Position numbers and translations under genes: made by a program. From Gnetum montanum (taxonomy: Eukaryota > Streptophyta > Gnetopsida > Gnetales > Gnetaceae), in contig MNCI01035648.1 of assembly GCA_015680685.1 (NCBI GenBank), positions 294,599 through 358,598 of the forward strand: a DNA stretch of 64,000 bases, given 5' to 3'. Under the pieces are notes generated by a model. The model did no database searches, was not told the DNA's origin, and saw only the letters and a program-made list of their open reading frames with translations. How positions within the stretch are numbered: the first letter of the stretch is position 1; the number at the start of each line of letters is the position of its first letter. This document shows positions 13,301 to 25,554 of this stretch, one piece after another.

Positions 13301-13744
13301 TGAACTTGTAGTTGCAAAAATTAAAAAATTAAAATTAATTAATTAATTAATTTTTACCAGTGTAGTGTGTAATATTGCCATTACAATTTGCATTGCATTG
13401 ACAATTGTAGTTTTCATACCATTCCATAGCCAAAACCATTTATAAGCTAAATAGTTTCACTTACTGAAAATGTTAATTCACAAATCAACTTAAGCTCTAA
13501 ATTAATGTCTTTGCATATATTAATCTTTATCCCACTAGACCTTACATACATGGCCTTTAGCCAAGATGCAATTCATGTCTATGACCTGAAACACCCCACG
13601 ATCATAGAACGAAGACAATCACTTTGAAAAAGGGGTAAAACCCTAGATTTTGTAATCAGTAATGAGGAGTTCTACAACTTCCTTTGTGCCAAGATACAAT
13701 CCAGTCTCTTAATACCATTCTCTTAATCTTACACTAAGCATTAA
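13300..13744. other. Leader of H2, low-complexity TTAA tract
   Basis: 13,318-13,352 is an alternating AATT/TTAA low-complexity tract. The rest up to the gag start is AT-rich with no recognisable gene. A primer-binding site for H2 was looked for and not convincingly found. Confidence 0.4.
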
Positions 13745-16700
13745 TTCAAAATTATACATTGGGATGGGAAAGAATACATTCCATTGCCTTATGACAAAAT
13801 TCCCCTCACTAACTTTTATGCACAAATGCCCAGACAACTCATAGATGTTGATGAGTGAAATGATGAGCTTAGTTTGGAAGGTCACAAAGAAGAGTAGGAT
13901 GAGTTTGAGGTTGTATTGAAGCTTGACACCTTTATTGAGAGAATTTTCCAACAATTGGCTCCTCAAACTACTACTTCTAGTTCAGCCTCCCTTGCCTCAT
14001 CTGTGGAACAAGTTTTTTGATCTTTTTCTTCCCCTATTCATCCTACTATGCTTAGATCAACGTCCATTGTCACTACATCCCAGGCACAACACATGTCTCA
14101 ATCTACCCCTTGTTCTCATTCATGCCCTTTACAATACAACCTCGTTCCATGAACCTAGCCTTGATGATGTCTGCCTCACCATATTCCTTTGTTATACCAA
14201 ACCCTCACTGGAATCCCAAGCAACACAAGCCTCCTACACTCGTTTTGTCCCCTTCATACCACAAGTTCCAACTCAAATCTCTTTCTCCTTGTTTAACCCA
14301 CCTATGACGATGGTCACACGACCTCTTCCCTCTATGCCAATGTCAATTGTACAACCACAAGCCTCACAACTTCCTTCTCAACCATCAATATAGATATTGT
14401 AGCCCACAAGGGTGCCCCAAGGTTTGGATTAGGCCTTCTAAATGATCTAAGACGTTACTGAAGAGTTGCAAAAACTTAAAGCTAGTACAATTTAGATAGT
14501 CAAGGTTATGGAATTTTATCAAGATGATCCTATAAGTTCTATTGTTTCTTAAATAACCTTACCTATAGGCATGCCCATACCAAACTTCACTAAATAAAAT
14601 GGTGAAGGTGATTCCAATGCCCACCTGGTCACCTTATGATTTGAGTCTCTCTTTTTACAAGCTTGGACTCATACAATACCGTAGATTTTTACTATGTTCC
14701 TTAAAAAAAGGCTCTAGATTGGTACTAAACCTTTCTTAGAGGTTTCATCTCCTTCCTTTAAGACCTAATAAACTAATTTGTCAACTAATTTAGATGCAAC
14801 TTGAATTCAGATGCCACATTGGATCAACTAATGAAGGTGAAGTAGGAGCCACTTGAACCAGTCAAAAGCTTCATCCATAGATGGAATTTGACACTCAATG
14901 AGATTCTAGAACCTCTCTCAAAAACTCACCTCTTGGCCATCTTTAAGGAAGTAGTAAATGACTTCATCAAGTTAAAGCTCTATTGCTTAAGAGCCCCAGT
15001 TACTGAGCCAAGCATTTTTGTAAACTAAGAATATGAGGAGGTAGCTAAGGCTAGTAATGATCCAGCCTATGTGGCATATAAAAACTAGCACACAAATAGG
15101 GATAGAAATAAAACTAGGTAAGAACATATAACCACGGCTACAATATCAAAAGATACAAAGCAAGTAGAGAGGTGGGGATCATTGCCACATAATACATCTT
15201 CTAACTCATCACAATTGTCCACTTCATATGCCCCAAATTAACTAAAATCAAACTTTGGACCAAAGGGTAGGTCGAAGTACACTAGGTTGCTGATGAAGCC
15301 ATTTTAGCTTTTGGAACAATTACTTAAAGATAATCATATACAACATGAGTAACTATTTGAGGAAGCTCATAAGAGGCATGATCATCTTTGTGACATAGTT
15401 AGAGATCCACGATAGTGAACAAAGATGATTTGAAGCCACCTAAGTACTTCAAACCATATAGGTATTTCCATTATCATCAAATGGTGGGTCATGATATTGA
15501 TTTTTTCCTAGCATAAAAGGATGACCTCCAGAAGATGATAGACCATGAAGAGTTGGTGTTGAATGAGCCCAACTCTCTAAGTATAAACAATAACTCTTAT
15601 ACTATAGCCTCATTCATAGAAACCAAATGGTCTAATCCTCCTAGAAAACCATTTGTCATCAAAGTATCATTACAACCCCAAAACAAAAAGCCTATAGAGC
15701 CCTTCATTATTCTAGTATTACCTCCTTCAAGCCCTAAAAATCCTTTTACCATATGTATTCCCCCTTTAGTGATATCAACTTCACAACCTAGACCACAAGT
15801 TACCAATACTCCAAAGCCTAAGGAACCATTTGTTATCTAAGTCCCTCTACATTCAACAAGTAAAACCATAGCAATTCATGATCAAAGACCACCTATAGTG
15901 GTCCACAACTTAGAGGTTAGCAAAAAATCATCATCAAAATAGTGACAAAATCAACCTATTGCCAAACCAACAACAAAGACCACTAGAGGTGATCAACAAC
16001 AAAAGGATTTGAAGCAAGTTAACCCATATAGAACTATACTAAGTTTAACTACATCCATGGGAAAGAGGACCAAGGCATGCATGTTAAAACCTAAGCCACA
16101 AAATCTAGGAAGGATGGAGGAGGTTAATACCACTAAGGCTGAAACATTACACATAAAGGAAAAGAGTTTCCTCATAATAATGGAACAAGCCAAATGATCT
16201 CTCAAATAGAAGAACATGTCATCGAACTTGTATGACCTGGTGATGACTTCTCTTTCTCATAGAGATGCATTAGCTTAAGTATTTACCTCCATTTCTATCA
16301 GTCTAGATGTGATTGCTAACAAAGAGTCAATCCACTCTATCATTGAGCAAGGTTTATTTAAGGAAAATGAACATCAACCCATGCATAACTTTCATGATAG
16401 TGAGATGAAGATTGACTTTCAAAATGGAGAAGTGCTATTTACACCTCTCTTGATTACTATACATGTTGGTAGGTACAAGGTTCATTATTTTCATGTGGAT
16501 GATGTGGTGGCAACTAACGTGGTACCATTTTCCATAGTTGACAAACTAGGCCTAATCGAGAACATTTAAGAAACCACAATCTCAAAACTAAAATTATTTA
16601 ATGGATCATGAATAGTGGTGTGAGGTTTAATCTCCTTGGATTTCATAGCTGATGAGAAATTCCCTACATCCTCCAACTTCCTAGTGGTTGAAGAAACACT

Positions 16701-17000
16701 TAGCTTTAACTTGATCTCAAGAAGGTCATGGTTAGCTAAGCTTCATGAAGTCTCATCTCTGATACATCAGGAGATTCACTTGCCATATAAGGATGGTGAA
16801 ATTATCATTCATGGGAACAACATGTCACTACCTTTGGTTAACTATGTTAACATCGACTAAGATTTAGAGGTGGAGTTTCAAGAGGAAACTCCTGATACTC
16901 AAACTGGGGCCAACGATAAGAAAAATAATGATGCTAATAATACCAACTCTGTAACATTGAATGGTCAATGAAGATGCCTACAACTTGCTATGTTAAATGA
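13745..17000 (+). pseudogene. Gypsy-type gag-protease relic H2
   Basis: The gag N-terminus (KEYIPLPYDKIPLTNFYAQM) begins near 13,765. A Ser/Thr/Pro-rich segment (13,950-14,390) precedes the gag core near 14,690-15,000, with DATLDQLMKVK, then EPVKSFIHRWN. A Pro/Lys-rich linker (15,535-16,200) follows, then protease at 16,309-16,860 with VGRYKVHYFHVDDVVATNVV at the active-site region (usual D-S/T-G altered) and KDGEIIIHGNN downstream. H1 matches it throughout. Many in-frame TAG codons and several frameshifts make it dead. After the protease it runs only to a polypurine-like tract at 17,251, so no RT, RNase H or integrase is present. The matching end of H1 suggests that the family itself lacked pol. 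Confidence 0.65.
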
Positions 17001-17250
17001 GAGAAATAATGAGCATAGAATTGTGTCAAAAGGATTCCTTAATCTCTCAAGGATCAAACAACAAGTTCATGGTAAACGTTTCATCCATTCTTTTGTGAAT
17101 CATTTGTTTCCTTTACAATGTCATATCATGTTTCAATATTGGCTCTAGCCTTATATGTTCTCTAAAGAGCATCCCATATCTACTTGGTAATGTATGGATC
17201 ATGGCCCACTAAGGCGTAAAACAAGCAACATTATGACCTACCAAAGCTTA

Positions 17251-17270
17251 AAATTGGGGAGTATGATGAC
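17251..17270 (+). other. Candidate polypurine tract and 3' LTR start of H2
   Basis: AAATTGGGGAGTA is followed by TGATGAC at 17264. The same G-tract plus TGATGA layout ends elements B and E in this window. The LTR end could not be defined, so this is tentative. Upstream, 17,205-17,250 has a phrase of the type GGCCCACTAAGGCGTAAAAC that recurs as tandem units at 23,535-23,612. Confidence 0.4.
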
Positions 17271-18084
17271 TTATTATTTTCACCCCTATACCAATATTGT
17301 AGCTAATTTATTTGATAGCATCATCTTCAAGTTTTACTTATATTCATATACCTTGCTTTATAATTATCATTTCAACATATTTTTATTTATCTGTTTCATT
17401 TTTATAGCCTTGTTACACCTACCATTTATGTTTATAAAACCAACACATACCCAAAGTCACATTGTGTGACAATATAATCATATACATACACAAATGTCCA
17501 AAACCATGTTTGCATTGCATAGCATATAGCAATGAAAACAATGTATGTTTTTTTTTTTTTTTACTATTATGGCCAAATGAAAACAAATACAACAATGATC
17601 AAAGAACTAGACATAACTAGGTCATTAGTAATCAAGATTGAGCCATAAGAGGGAAAGGGAGACCATCATCAATGTTTTCATCAACTACATCAATGTTACC
17701 ACGTGAGGCTTACAAACAAAAATAAACTAAGAAAACATTAGTAACCATTATAGTCATAACACATGATCATTGAAGCCATCAAAAGAAAAAAGTCCATGAA
17801 AATAATCAGAAAATGAGGCTAGTAATTAGGCTTAATATAATACTCTAACTATGGTCATCAAGGTCATAGGTAAACTCAGCAAATTAAAAGAGTATTTAAT
17901 GTTCATTAGAAATGCTACAATAAAATATCAATAATAAATAAAAACAAAAATTGACATAAGACAATAATAGCCATGAAAAAAAAATAGTAGTTCATATCAT
18001 TTCAAAGGAAACAAGTTGATGTACAAATGTGTTGTACTGTTGGTGGCTGGAAGGTAAAATAACAAGAAAAACTATTTGCATCCC
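17271..18084. other. AT-rich non-coding stretch, possible H2 3' LTR
   Basis: Contains a poly-T run near 17,549-17,562 and a stretch rich in AAAC/ATCA words. No gene or second repeat copy was recognised. Confidence 0.35.
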
Positions 18085-18340
18085 AGTGGAGTAGTTGAAC
18101 AAGTTAAGGGAGGCCACTTACAATGATTCATTAGCTAAAACCTTGGTATATTGTCATGAGAAGCATGCTATTCATCAGGATCTAAAGCCAAAAATTTTAT
18201 TGCTTGACCTTGAGCATGAATTGAAGATTGTAGATCTTAGATGGTTAGTTTATGCTTCCAATAGAAGAAATACCTTTTGTGGAATACTAGACTATTTTCC
18301 TCCTGTAATTTAATCATGGAATTTGATTGACATTGATTTC
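18085..18340 (+). pseudogene. Aurora-type Ser/Thr kinase fragment (processed-like)
   Basis: About 73 codons from 18,095 to a TAA at 18,311 cover the kinase region from the helix before the catalytic loop to the activation segment. The visible pieces are SLAKTLVYCHEKHAIHQDLK, then ILLLDLEHELKIVDL, then NRRNTFCGILDYFPP. Aurora kinases have YCH.KHVIHRDIKPEN, KIADFGWSV and RRKTMCGTLDYLPPE in these places, and the spacing agrees without gaps. The catalytic HRD is HQD, DFG is DLR and the APE-like Glu is missing, so this cannot be an active kinase. The fragment is contiguous, which fits a retrocopy or a captured piece. Sequence after the stop (SWNLIDIDFHPPPF) may continue the homology weakly. In cells, Aurora kinases control spindle and chromosome segregation. 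Confidence 0.75.
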
Positions 18341-19189
18341 CATCCACCACCTTTCTATCTGTGAAAAATACTATTGTTGCTAATCAAATTAGTTTTAATT
18401 TGATCCCTTGTCTACTTTAGTAAGGATGTTCAAGTTTGCTCTTGAATCTTTGATCTCTAGTCTTTCAATCCTAAATTGTAAATCAACCAAATGCTACTGC
18501 CATCATGATTGTGAAAGATACTTGACTGTAAAAATGCATGAAACCTTAGAGGTCTTTGTTGTGATCTTGTGCATCTGTCATTCTTTGCCTTTACCTCACT
18601 CATCAACAGAAACAATCATTCTCCAGTTCACTGGTGAAAATACAATTAAAATATACTAAGCTAATATAATATCACACATGATTCAAGATGGGATTTCTCT
18701 ACCTTTAATTAGCTTATCAAACTAAATCTCAGGGTTGGTTTTCCCCTTATGAATCTAGATTACATACAGATAAAATTATTGTAGCAAGTGGATAGGCATG
18801 ATTTGTATTTTGGTGACATTTTTACTCACATTGAGTTGTAGCTTTGTCATGTGTTGAAATATATCCTTATCACAATATGTACTTGATTAAATAGGTGTGG
18901 CATAATATACACCAATAAGCATGAAATGATCTTGATGTTTAAGGAAAATAAAATGTTCATAAGCATTGAATGCAAATGATCCACAAACTACAACTTGTCA
19001 AGAAATAAACACAAAACATGCCCTGAAGCAATATCGTAGAAGAAAGAAAATTCTTGGAATTGGTACATAGGTATAAGAATATAATATACAAGTAAATAAG
19101 TACAATATACAATGATTACTTTGATATTGAAAGTTCATGCATAACACTTGCATAATACCTAAGAGAATGAAGTCTTCTTATAGCCATGG
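18341..19189. other. AT-rich stretch without recognised features
   Basis: Both strands were read. Only short ORFs without motifs were seen, and no repeat partner elsewhere in the window was noticed. Confidence 0.4.
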
Positions 19190-19640
19190 AGTTTCCAAAA
19201 TTACCTCAAAATTTGTGCAATGGCTATCTAATGGCTAGTGTAGATGTCTCCTTTGAGATTGGGATGTCTCTCTGAAAATGACTTCAATTCTAGGGAGACA
19301 TCTCTTTTGAAATGGATATGTCTTCTCTTGAAAGAAGACATCTCCTGTTTTTATGAGATGTCTTCTTTGGGTGACATCCACTTTGGCCAAGACGTCTTCT
19401 ACTTCTAGGAGATGTCTTCTCTTGAAAGAAGATGTCTCCTATTTTTGGAAGATGTCTCTTTTATAGGTGCCAAAAATAAAATTGCTCATTTTGATGTTGG
19501 GAGCCTCCAAATGCCTCTAAACAAATCCCCATAGACCTTATAACCTCCTAGACTTTTCAAAATGAGCTAAAAACACTCTAAAATACGCTAAAACCTCCAA
19601 GAGTCATCCTTAACAAAATCAACACAAACAAACACATTTA
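19190..19640 (+). repeat. Dispersed repeat P, copy 1, with AGACATCT/AGATGTCT palindromic units
   Basis: From 19,245 to 19,460 the words GGAGACATCTC and GAGATGTCTTC alternate on the two strands about every 15-35 bp, so many small hairpins are possible. It is followed by GGTGCCAAAAATAAAA, and then a 150-bp tail with CATAGACCTTATAACCTCCT and CAAAATGAGCTAAAAACA. The tail matches 22,565-22,745 in order and orientation. Probably part of an LTR or MITE-like repeat; no coding potential. Confidence 0.6.
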
Positions 19641-20407
19641 GCTTCCTTTCAATCTCTCAAGCATCTTCATTTAGCCTATAGTCTTTGTACTTGTCCATGC
19701 TCTCATTTTGCCTATGAAGTCTTTAGCCATGCTTCCTTGAGTCCTTGTCCACGATGTGGAGTTGTTGTTCTTGTTCTATAAATACAACATCCACAACAAA
19801 CATCCTCTATTCTCCATTTTCCTTAAGGTTTTAACATATCAAAAGGTCAACAACCCTCACCTTCATGTAAGCTTCTATTGCACAGTACTATGCTCACCTT
19901 GTGCCTACAACCACACTGCCATTACAACCACATGAAGCTTTGTTTGCTACTATTGGATGCTTGGCCAACACTACCACTCATCTATTGTACTTATTGCCGC
20001 AAACCCTCATGCCAACAAAACCCCATATCAAACTTGTTGAAAATTTATTTTGAGTTTACATTCTAGATATTCCACCACATGGCTTGCAGGCTATCCAAGT
20101 TGGCCAAGGGTTGTGTTGCCTTGTGCAAGGCCATGCAAGCTCATTGAGGGTTGCATAGCCATGGGACTACATAGCATGTTGTGGTGATCTTCATCATCTT
20201 GGTCCTCTACTTCACCCAACATTGTTACTTGATGCCATCCTACACTTACCACTGTGCTAAGCGTATTGGTCATTGCACCCACCATCTCTATGAAATGACA
20301 CACTAAACCCTTGTAGGTACCTTTTTCGTCTATTCACCATTGTATTTGATTTCCTAGGGATTCCTCTACACATAAAAAAACTAAAAATTAAAATAAAACT
20401 ATGCTAA
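19641..20407. other. Non-coding stretch with TATA-like site
   Basis: CTATAAATACAACATCC lies at about 19,775. Nothing else recognisable; ORFs here are short and motif-free. Confidence 0.35.
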
Positions 20408-20582
20408 AAAACTATGTTGGCTAGCATAGTTCTGGCTAGGGACAATGTAGGTTTAACCAAAACCAAAAAACACCTTTTTCTTGTCAAAACTATGTTGGCC
20501 AACCTAGTTTTCACTAGGGGTAGCATAGTTTTGGCCAAAGCAACAAAATGCCTTTCTCTTGTCACAACTAGGTTGGCCATGA
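20408..20582 (+). repeat. Tandem repeat, period 78 bp, about 2.2 copies
   Basis: Units start at 20408, 20486 and 20564 with AAAACTATGTTGG or a close variant and end with CTTTTTCTTGTC or CTTTCTCTTGTC. Inner words such as CTAGCATAGTTCTGGC and CTAGTTTTCACTAGGGG are partly self-complementary. That explains why both strands are open here; neither strand is likely to be a gene. Similar words (AAACTATGTTGGCC) occur in the L2 copy at 25,780-25,960. Confidence 0.75.
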
Positions 20583-22289
20583 AATTTCCTCCCCTACTAA
20601 AAACCTTCCTCACCAGACCATAGGCTCTATCATTACCTTCCCCATGTCACATCATCGATCGTTGTTTTTGCTAGTGGCCTCGATGCTATACCACTAAAAA
20701 ACATCACATGCACTATGTAGGCCCTACAGTGGACCATGCCACCACTTTCAGAACCATTGTTGTTAGCTACACCACACTACGACTACCTACTCTTTGCCCT
20801 CACATGCACTGCACAAGCCCTGTAATGAGTAATCACTATATAGTTCACAAGTCATAGCAATTTGAACAACTCAGCCTACCGTGTGGTGGAGGAGGCATGG
20901 AAGAAAGCTTCAAAAGCAACTAAATTTGTGAAGTTGGCATTCAACCAACATAATGTTATGCATAGCATCAGCAAAGCCAATGAATTGATGATAGAAAGGC
21001 ATTCAAGATGAGGGTTGCAACATCTAGGTTCAATTGCAAATACTGATTATCTAAAGAGGTTAAGGATGGCTTCCATTACGTTAAAGATTAGGCCATAAAA
21101 TTTAATCATGAGTTCAATGTCACTTAAAAAAACCTCACTTTTTCCATGGACTTCATAGGAACTAGCCTAGGCTATGCTTTATTTATATCATTCAAACAAT
21201 GCTTGTGCTTGCCTTTTGTTTTTAACTTTTCTACAAGTTGTCTTTTCTTCTTAGCAATATGGGTGAACTAAGATAGTTCTATGAACGTTCTCTGTAATAA
21301 TGTATGGTTTAAGATTCCACATGTGGTATTTTACTTTTCTAAAGATTCCCAAATTCAAGGCCTTTTATAATTGATGGTTCTATCCTTTCTTTAACATTTT
21401 TTCTCTTCTTTTTTTGGGCCTAGGTATTCTAGATTACTAGAATTCAAGGATTATACACTCTAGATTTTAGAGAATGATGCATTGAATTCAAGGATTATCT
21501 ATCTTGCGCATTTTTTTTTGGTAGAATAGAAAGAACCTTTTGCCCAAATTATAGATATGTTTTATTCATGGTAATATAAGATTAGTTTCTTTAAAAAATT
21601 TCTTTGTAGGACTTTGTTGGTTGTTAGGCCTGCATAACCCACCCTAGACTGTGGAGGCCCAACTAACGTGTAGGTCTTGAATGTGGAAAATATGATAAAG
21701 AATTTGGATGCCAAGACTAATAATGTTAAATAATATGAAAATTGTAGTACGATGGCATAGATGTTATTGTTGGGCATTTTTTGAAGTAGGTTCACTCCAC
21801 ATTTAAATCACCTTCAATGCACTAAATCTAGATATTATGCAAAGAAAAATTTATTTGCTAAAAAAAAGAAAAGAAAACTAGCTATCTTCAATTAAATTAT
21901 TTGAAGATCACAACAGGGTTCACACAACTCACAAGCATCCAAAAAAACTTATCACACTCAAACAATATTGCGGAGCATGAGGCTCTACAATCACATAATG
22001 ATTGTTCTCAATGCAAGAAACAACTAAGAGAGATCTCTTCCACAACCTAAGATTGAGATCTCAACTCACAAGTGAGGTACAAGAGAATAGAATACATAGA
22101 TCAACACACCAGAAGCTGATCTTGGAGCTACAATCACCTATTGCACTCACCCAATGTGCTCACCCAATCTGTCTTGCCCAATTCTCCTTGCATACAAACT
22201 CTCCTCCTTCTCATGGATGAATGCATACATAATTATAAAGATTCAAAACCCTAGGAAGCTTTCTAATTGCCTCCTTAGATGTTTCTCAT
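20583..22289. other. Non-coding stretch without recognised features
   Basis: Read on both strands. It contains only short ORFs, A/T runs and no second repeat copy that I could see. A gene cannot be excluded, but none is supported. Confidence 0.35.
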
Positions 22290-22745
22290 ATGAATCTGGA
22301 GTCTTTTGGACGTTTCCCAATTGAAATGTGATGTCAAAGCTTTTCTTCTTTGCCAACATAGACATCTCTTGTATCATGTAGACATCTCCTGTGAGAGCAT
22401 TGTTCTCAAAAGAGACTTCTACTATTTTTGAAAGATGTCTTCTCTAGACTATAGAAGTTTATACTTTAGAGGATATTTCTTTGTGGAGACTTCTATCATT
22501 CTAAGGAGACATCTCTTGTGAAAGCCCTGTTCTCAAGAGAGACATCTATCCTAGAAGGTGCCAAAAATAAAAATATTTTTTTTAATGTTGGAAGCCTCTA
22601 GATGTCTCCCAAAAATTTTCCATAGACCTTGGAACCTCCTAAACTCATCAAAATAAGCCAAAAACACCTCCAAACATGCCAAAACATCCAAGAATCTTCA
22701 TCATAAAAATTCAACACAAAAATACACACAAAAACTAGACACATG
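22290..22745 (+). repeat. Dispersed repeat P, copy 2
   Basis: Same layout as 19,190-19,640. AGACATCTC/AGATGTCT words run from about 22,365 to 22,550, then AAGGTGCCAAAAATAAAAA at about 22,556, then the tail with CATAGACCTTGGAACCTCCT and AAATAAGCCAAAAACACC. The two copies are diverged, and the hairpin part more so than the tail. Confidence 0.6.
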
Positions 22746-22861
22746 CATCTAGGTCTTCTCTAAGCGCAAAACCTACAAAAATAACTTGTAGGACAAGCAC
22801 AAGGGAATCAGAAGAGGTGTTTCTACACCACTATTTTAAACCTTAGCCATAATCTATTCCT

Positions 22862-23077
22862 TTGTCTTTGTTTCCATTTCCATTTCCATTCAATAAACTA
22901 TTCAACATTGAAACTCGTCTTTCCTCTACCTACCCCAAAAAGAAGCTTATCACACCAAATGACTTGATTGACCATCCATCAAATTTTATTATTTTCTTAT
23001 CCATAAATTGTCATTGGACTTTAATTGCTTGTATGCTGGTGCCAGCAACATATGTTTCATTGAAACTTCAAAGTTGA
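22862..23077 (+). pseudogene. Possible Ulp1-type (C48) cysteine protease fragment
   Basis: A 71-codon reading frame has NFIIFLSINCHWTLIACML in its second half. The Ulp1/SENP family carries FIPIN...HWTLI.. at its catalytic His, and the phrase LITPNDLIDHPSN before it fits the usual approach to this strand. The His-Trp pair is present. The catalytic Cys and Asp regions were not found, so at best this is a broken piece. Such protease fragments are common inside plant transposons. The assignment rests on one motif. Confidence 0.35.
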
Positions 23078-23534
23078 GTAATCATGAAATTCACTTTACC
23101 GACCACCCTTCCTTTGCTACTACTATTTATACTACGACAATGCATCTGGTCTTGTTAAACATTACAAAATATAACATAACAAAGTGACCATACAAGAACC
23201 TTCATTTTCCACCCTTAATCATGAAAAGAAACCAATAGGAAAAAAGGGACATCGTTAGTTTTTTTGTTTGTGCATGAATCCACATTATTATTTCTTTTTC
23301 CTCTTTCTCTTTCAACTTTATTTATTTCATCAGTCAGTCAGTTCCCACTCAACTCCATTGGACTTATTGTGACTAGCTCGCTTCGGCTATTAGACCTATG
23401 TAGCCTGCTATGGACCGTGAAGTCTCACCTTACCTTTACCTTGTTATAACTTTATTGTACCTTGTTTTACTAGATTTTGCCTTGCTTTTCCCTTATAGTG
23501 ATCCTACCTAGTTGAATAGGCCTCCCACTACGAC

Positions 23535-23615
23535 CTGCCAAGGCCTAAAATGGGTAACACCATGACTAGCTAAGACCTAAAATTAGCAGCATCATGGCCT
23601 GCTAAGGCCTAAAAG
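23535..23615 (+). repeat. Three imperfect units of about 30 bp
   Basis: ACGACCTGCCAAGGCCTAAA, CATGACTAGCTAAGACCTAA and CATGGCCTGCTAAGGCCTAA follow one another. The same phrase lies just before the polypurine-like tract of H2 at 17,205-17,250, so this may be the 3' end of a related element. Confidence 0.55.
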
Positions 23616-23639
23616 TGGAAAAATAGAATCATATTTACA

Positions 23640-23830
23640 TCATTCGATCCCATTTGACCACTCTTTTCCATTATTTAGACCTTGATTAACTTGATTTGAC
23701 ATCATTTGATGTCATTTGACATCATTAAGGCCTTATTTGACCTCATTTGACATCATTTCATGGAGGTTTAACCATCATTTGGCCTTTGGTTGGTTCCATT
23801 CTATATCGTTTGGCCTTTATTTCATCCTGT
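23640..23830 (+). repeat. TTTGACATCA-type short repeat cluster
   Basis: Words such as TTTGACATCATTTGATGTCA and TTTGACCTCATTTGACATCA recur irregularly. TGATGTCA and TGACATCA are near-palindromic. Low-complexity, no coding sequence. Confidence 0.5.
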
Positions 23831-25554
23831 TTGCCCTAATCTACCTCTTAAGACCTCCATTGATCATGCTTTGATCTTTTTTGGGGATTGATTTAATTTG
23901 TTGACCTAACTTTGCTTTATTATTAAAGTATTTTGCACTATTTTTACATTATTTAACAATTTTATTACACAAGTGTCACTTGATGAGCTTATGTTATCAT
24001 GTAGGATTGAGCTAGAAGGATAAGGAAGAAAATTCAATTGGCCTTAAAGTTTAAATAAGATCCTCTCATGATGTAGTTAGACCAAGTTGACCTGACATGC
24101 CCAAACACTTACGACTCAAAACCATTCTATCATACAACCTTAACATCCTGAAGTAGCATGATGACCATTTACCTTGAAGCCAGAAACATCACAAAGGGTC
24201 CCTTAGTCGAATTTTCCATCTAGATCATGATGGTGAGAAGAAAACACATTGAATAAAGTTCCTCACCAGATCTTAATCCTACTAAAAACATCATCAAAAC
24301 TGTGCAAGGCAACATCAAAACTATCATGTGCCCCTGGTTGCATCTAACACTCACATGTTTACTTATAGTGTTTTTTACTATTGTTGATAGGTTGGAATGA
24401 ATGATTGATGTTGATAACTCTAATGATCAACAATAAGAGAGCTTGCATGATTTCTCTTTATATCTCTCTCTATTTGGTATAATAAATGAACTGCAAATTT
24501 TGTAAAACTGGTGCTCATCGCATAGATCTCTCTATGTTGTAACAATAGTAGCCTATGGTGACTTGGTTTGCTGGTTGTCTTGTGTAGCCCTATGCATTAT
24601 TTTGTGACAACATGTTTTCTTTATATTGTTTTCTTGTTCTCTTGGATTTGTGCTTGCAATATGAAGCCTAGAGTCATCATGAAGGTGCAACTCATCAAGG
24701 TAGCAAGTTGCCATGTGACCTTGATGTGTAAGATTTGGTAAGCTTGCCCTGCCATACCGAGAGTGTTTGTTTCACATCATTTCCATTACCATTCCTTAAG
24801 CCTAATCCCATAGCCTAATTATAACCTTCATTACCTTGAATCATAGTGATGACCTATGTTTGACATTCATGCATCATGGCCATTTGACATCTCCTTCATC
24901 ATGGTCCACTATAAAGTTTGTTGGATGTAACACATCTCATTCAATAAGAAAATTGAATTAAACTTAGCCTTGAAAATGAAACCCAATGATGGTTTCACCT
25001 TGCAAAAAAATAAATAAGGAAAAGTAAATTTCCAAGAAGCCAAAAGGCCAATGAAGATCAAAATATAGATCAATGGCTCCAAAAAAGCAAAAAGAAGAAG
25101 CTTGAAAGCCAAAGAAACCTTGGATTTGAGTCTTGGTTCCTCAAAAACATTACAAAGTAACCAACACTTCGAAGTACCAAGCATGAAGATCACGTCTATT
25201 AGCTAAAGTGTTACTACCATACCATGACCATGATGTCAACATATGGAACTCATTATTAACCCCTATGACCACTTCCTTGTGACCAAATATAGCCTTTACC
25301 CTCTATCATATCATGACAACCTTATGTCATCATCATAAGCACTCTTTGGCAAGGTTTGATAGCTATGGAATCAAGCATGGAGGGGAAACATTGGTAGTGG
25401 ACCTATGGTGGTGTTTTTGTATTCTTTGTTGATGTCTCTCAGGTCATCTTCAAAACATCAACAAAGAGGGGCTAATGAAACACCACCAGGAAAATTCATG
25501 TTGCAAATTTTTAGCATTGTAACCTTCACCATTAAACTTAAGGCTGAACTTTAT
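23831..25554. other. Non-coding stretch without recognised features
   Basis: Both strands were read. The minus-strand ORF at 24,909-25,193 is hydrophobic but shows no family motif and is treated as chance. Confidence 0.35.

Noticed and set aside
10941-13744. H1/H2 as one large inverted-repeat element
   Set aside because: The copies are diverged gag-protease relics with unequal spacing and unlike flanks; two insertions in opposite orientation are simpler.
20404-20623. Two overlapping ORFs on opposite strands
   Set aside because: Both arise from the partly self-complementary 78-bp tandem repeat; neither shows protein-like features.
24909-25193. Minus-strand hydrophobic ORF of 94 codons as a membrane protein gene
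   Set aside because: AT-rich sequence gives Phe/Leu/Ile-rich frames by chance; no family motif and no start or splice context.
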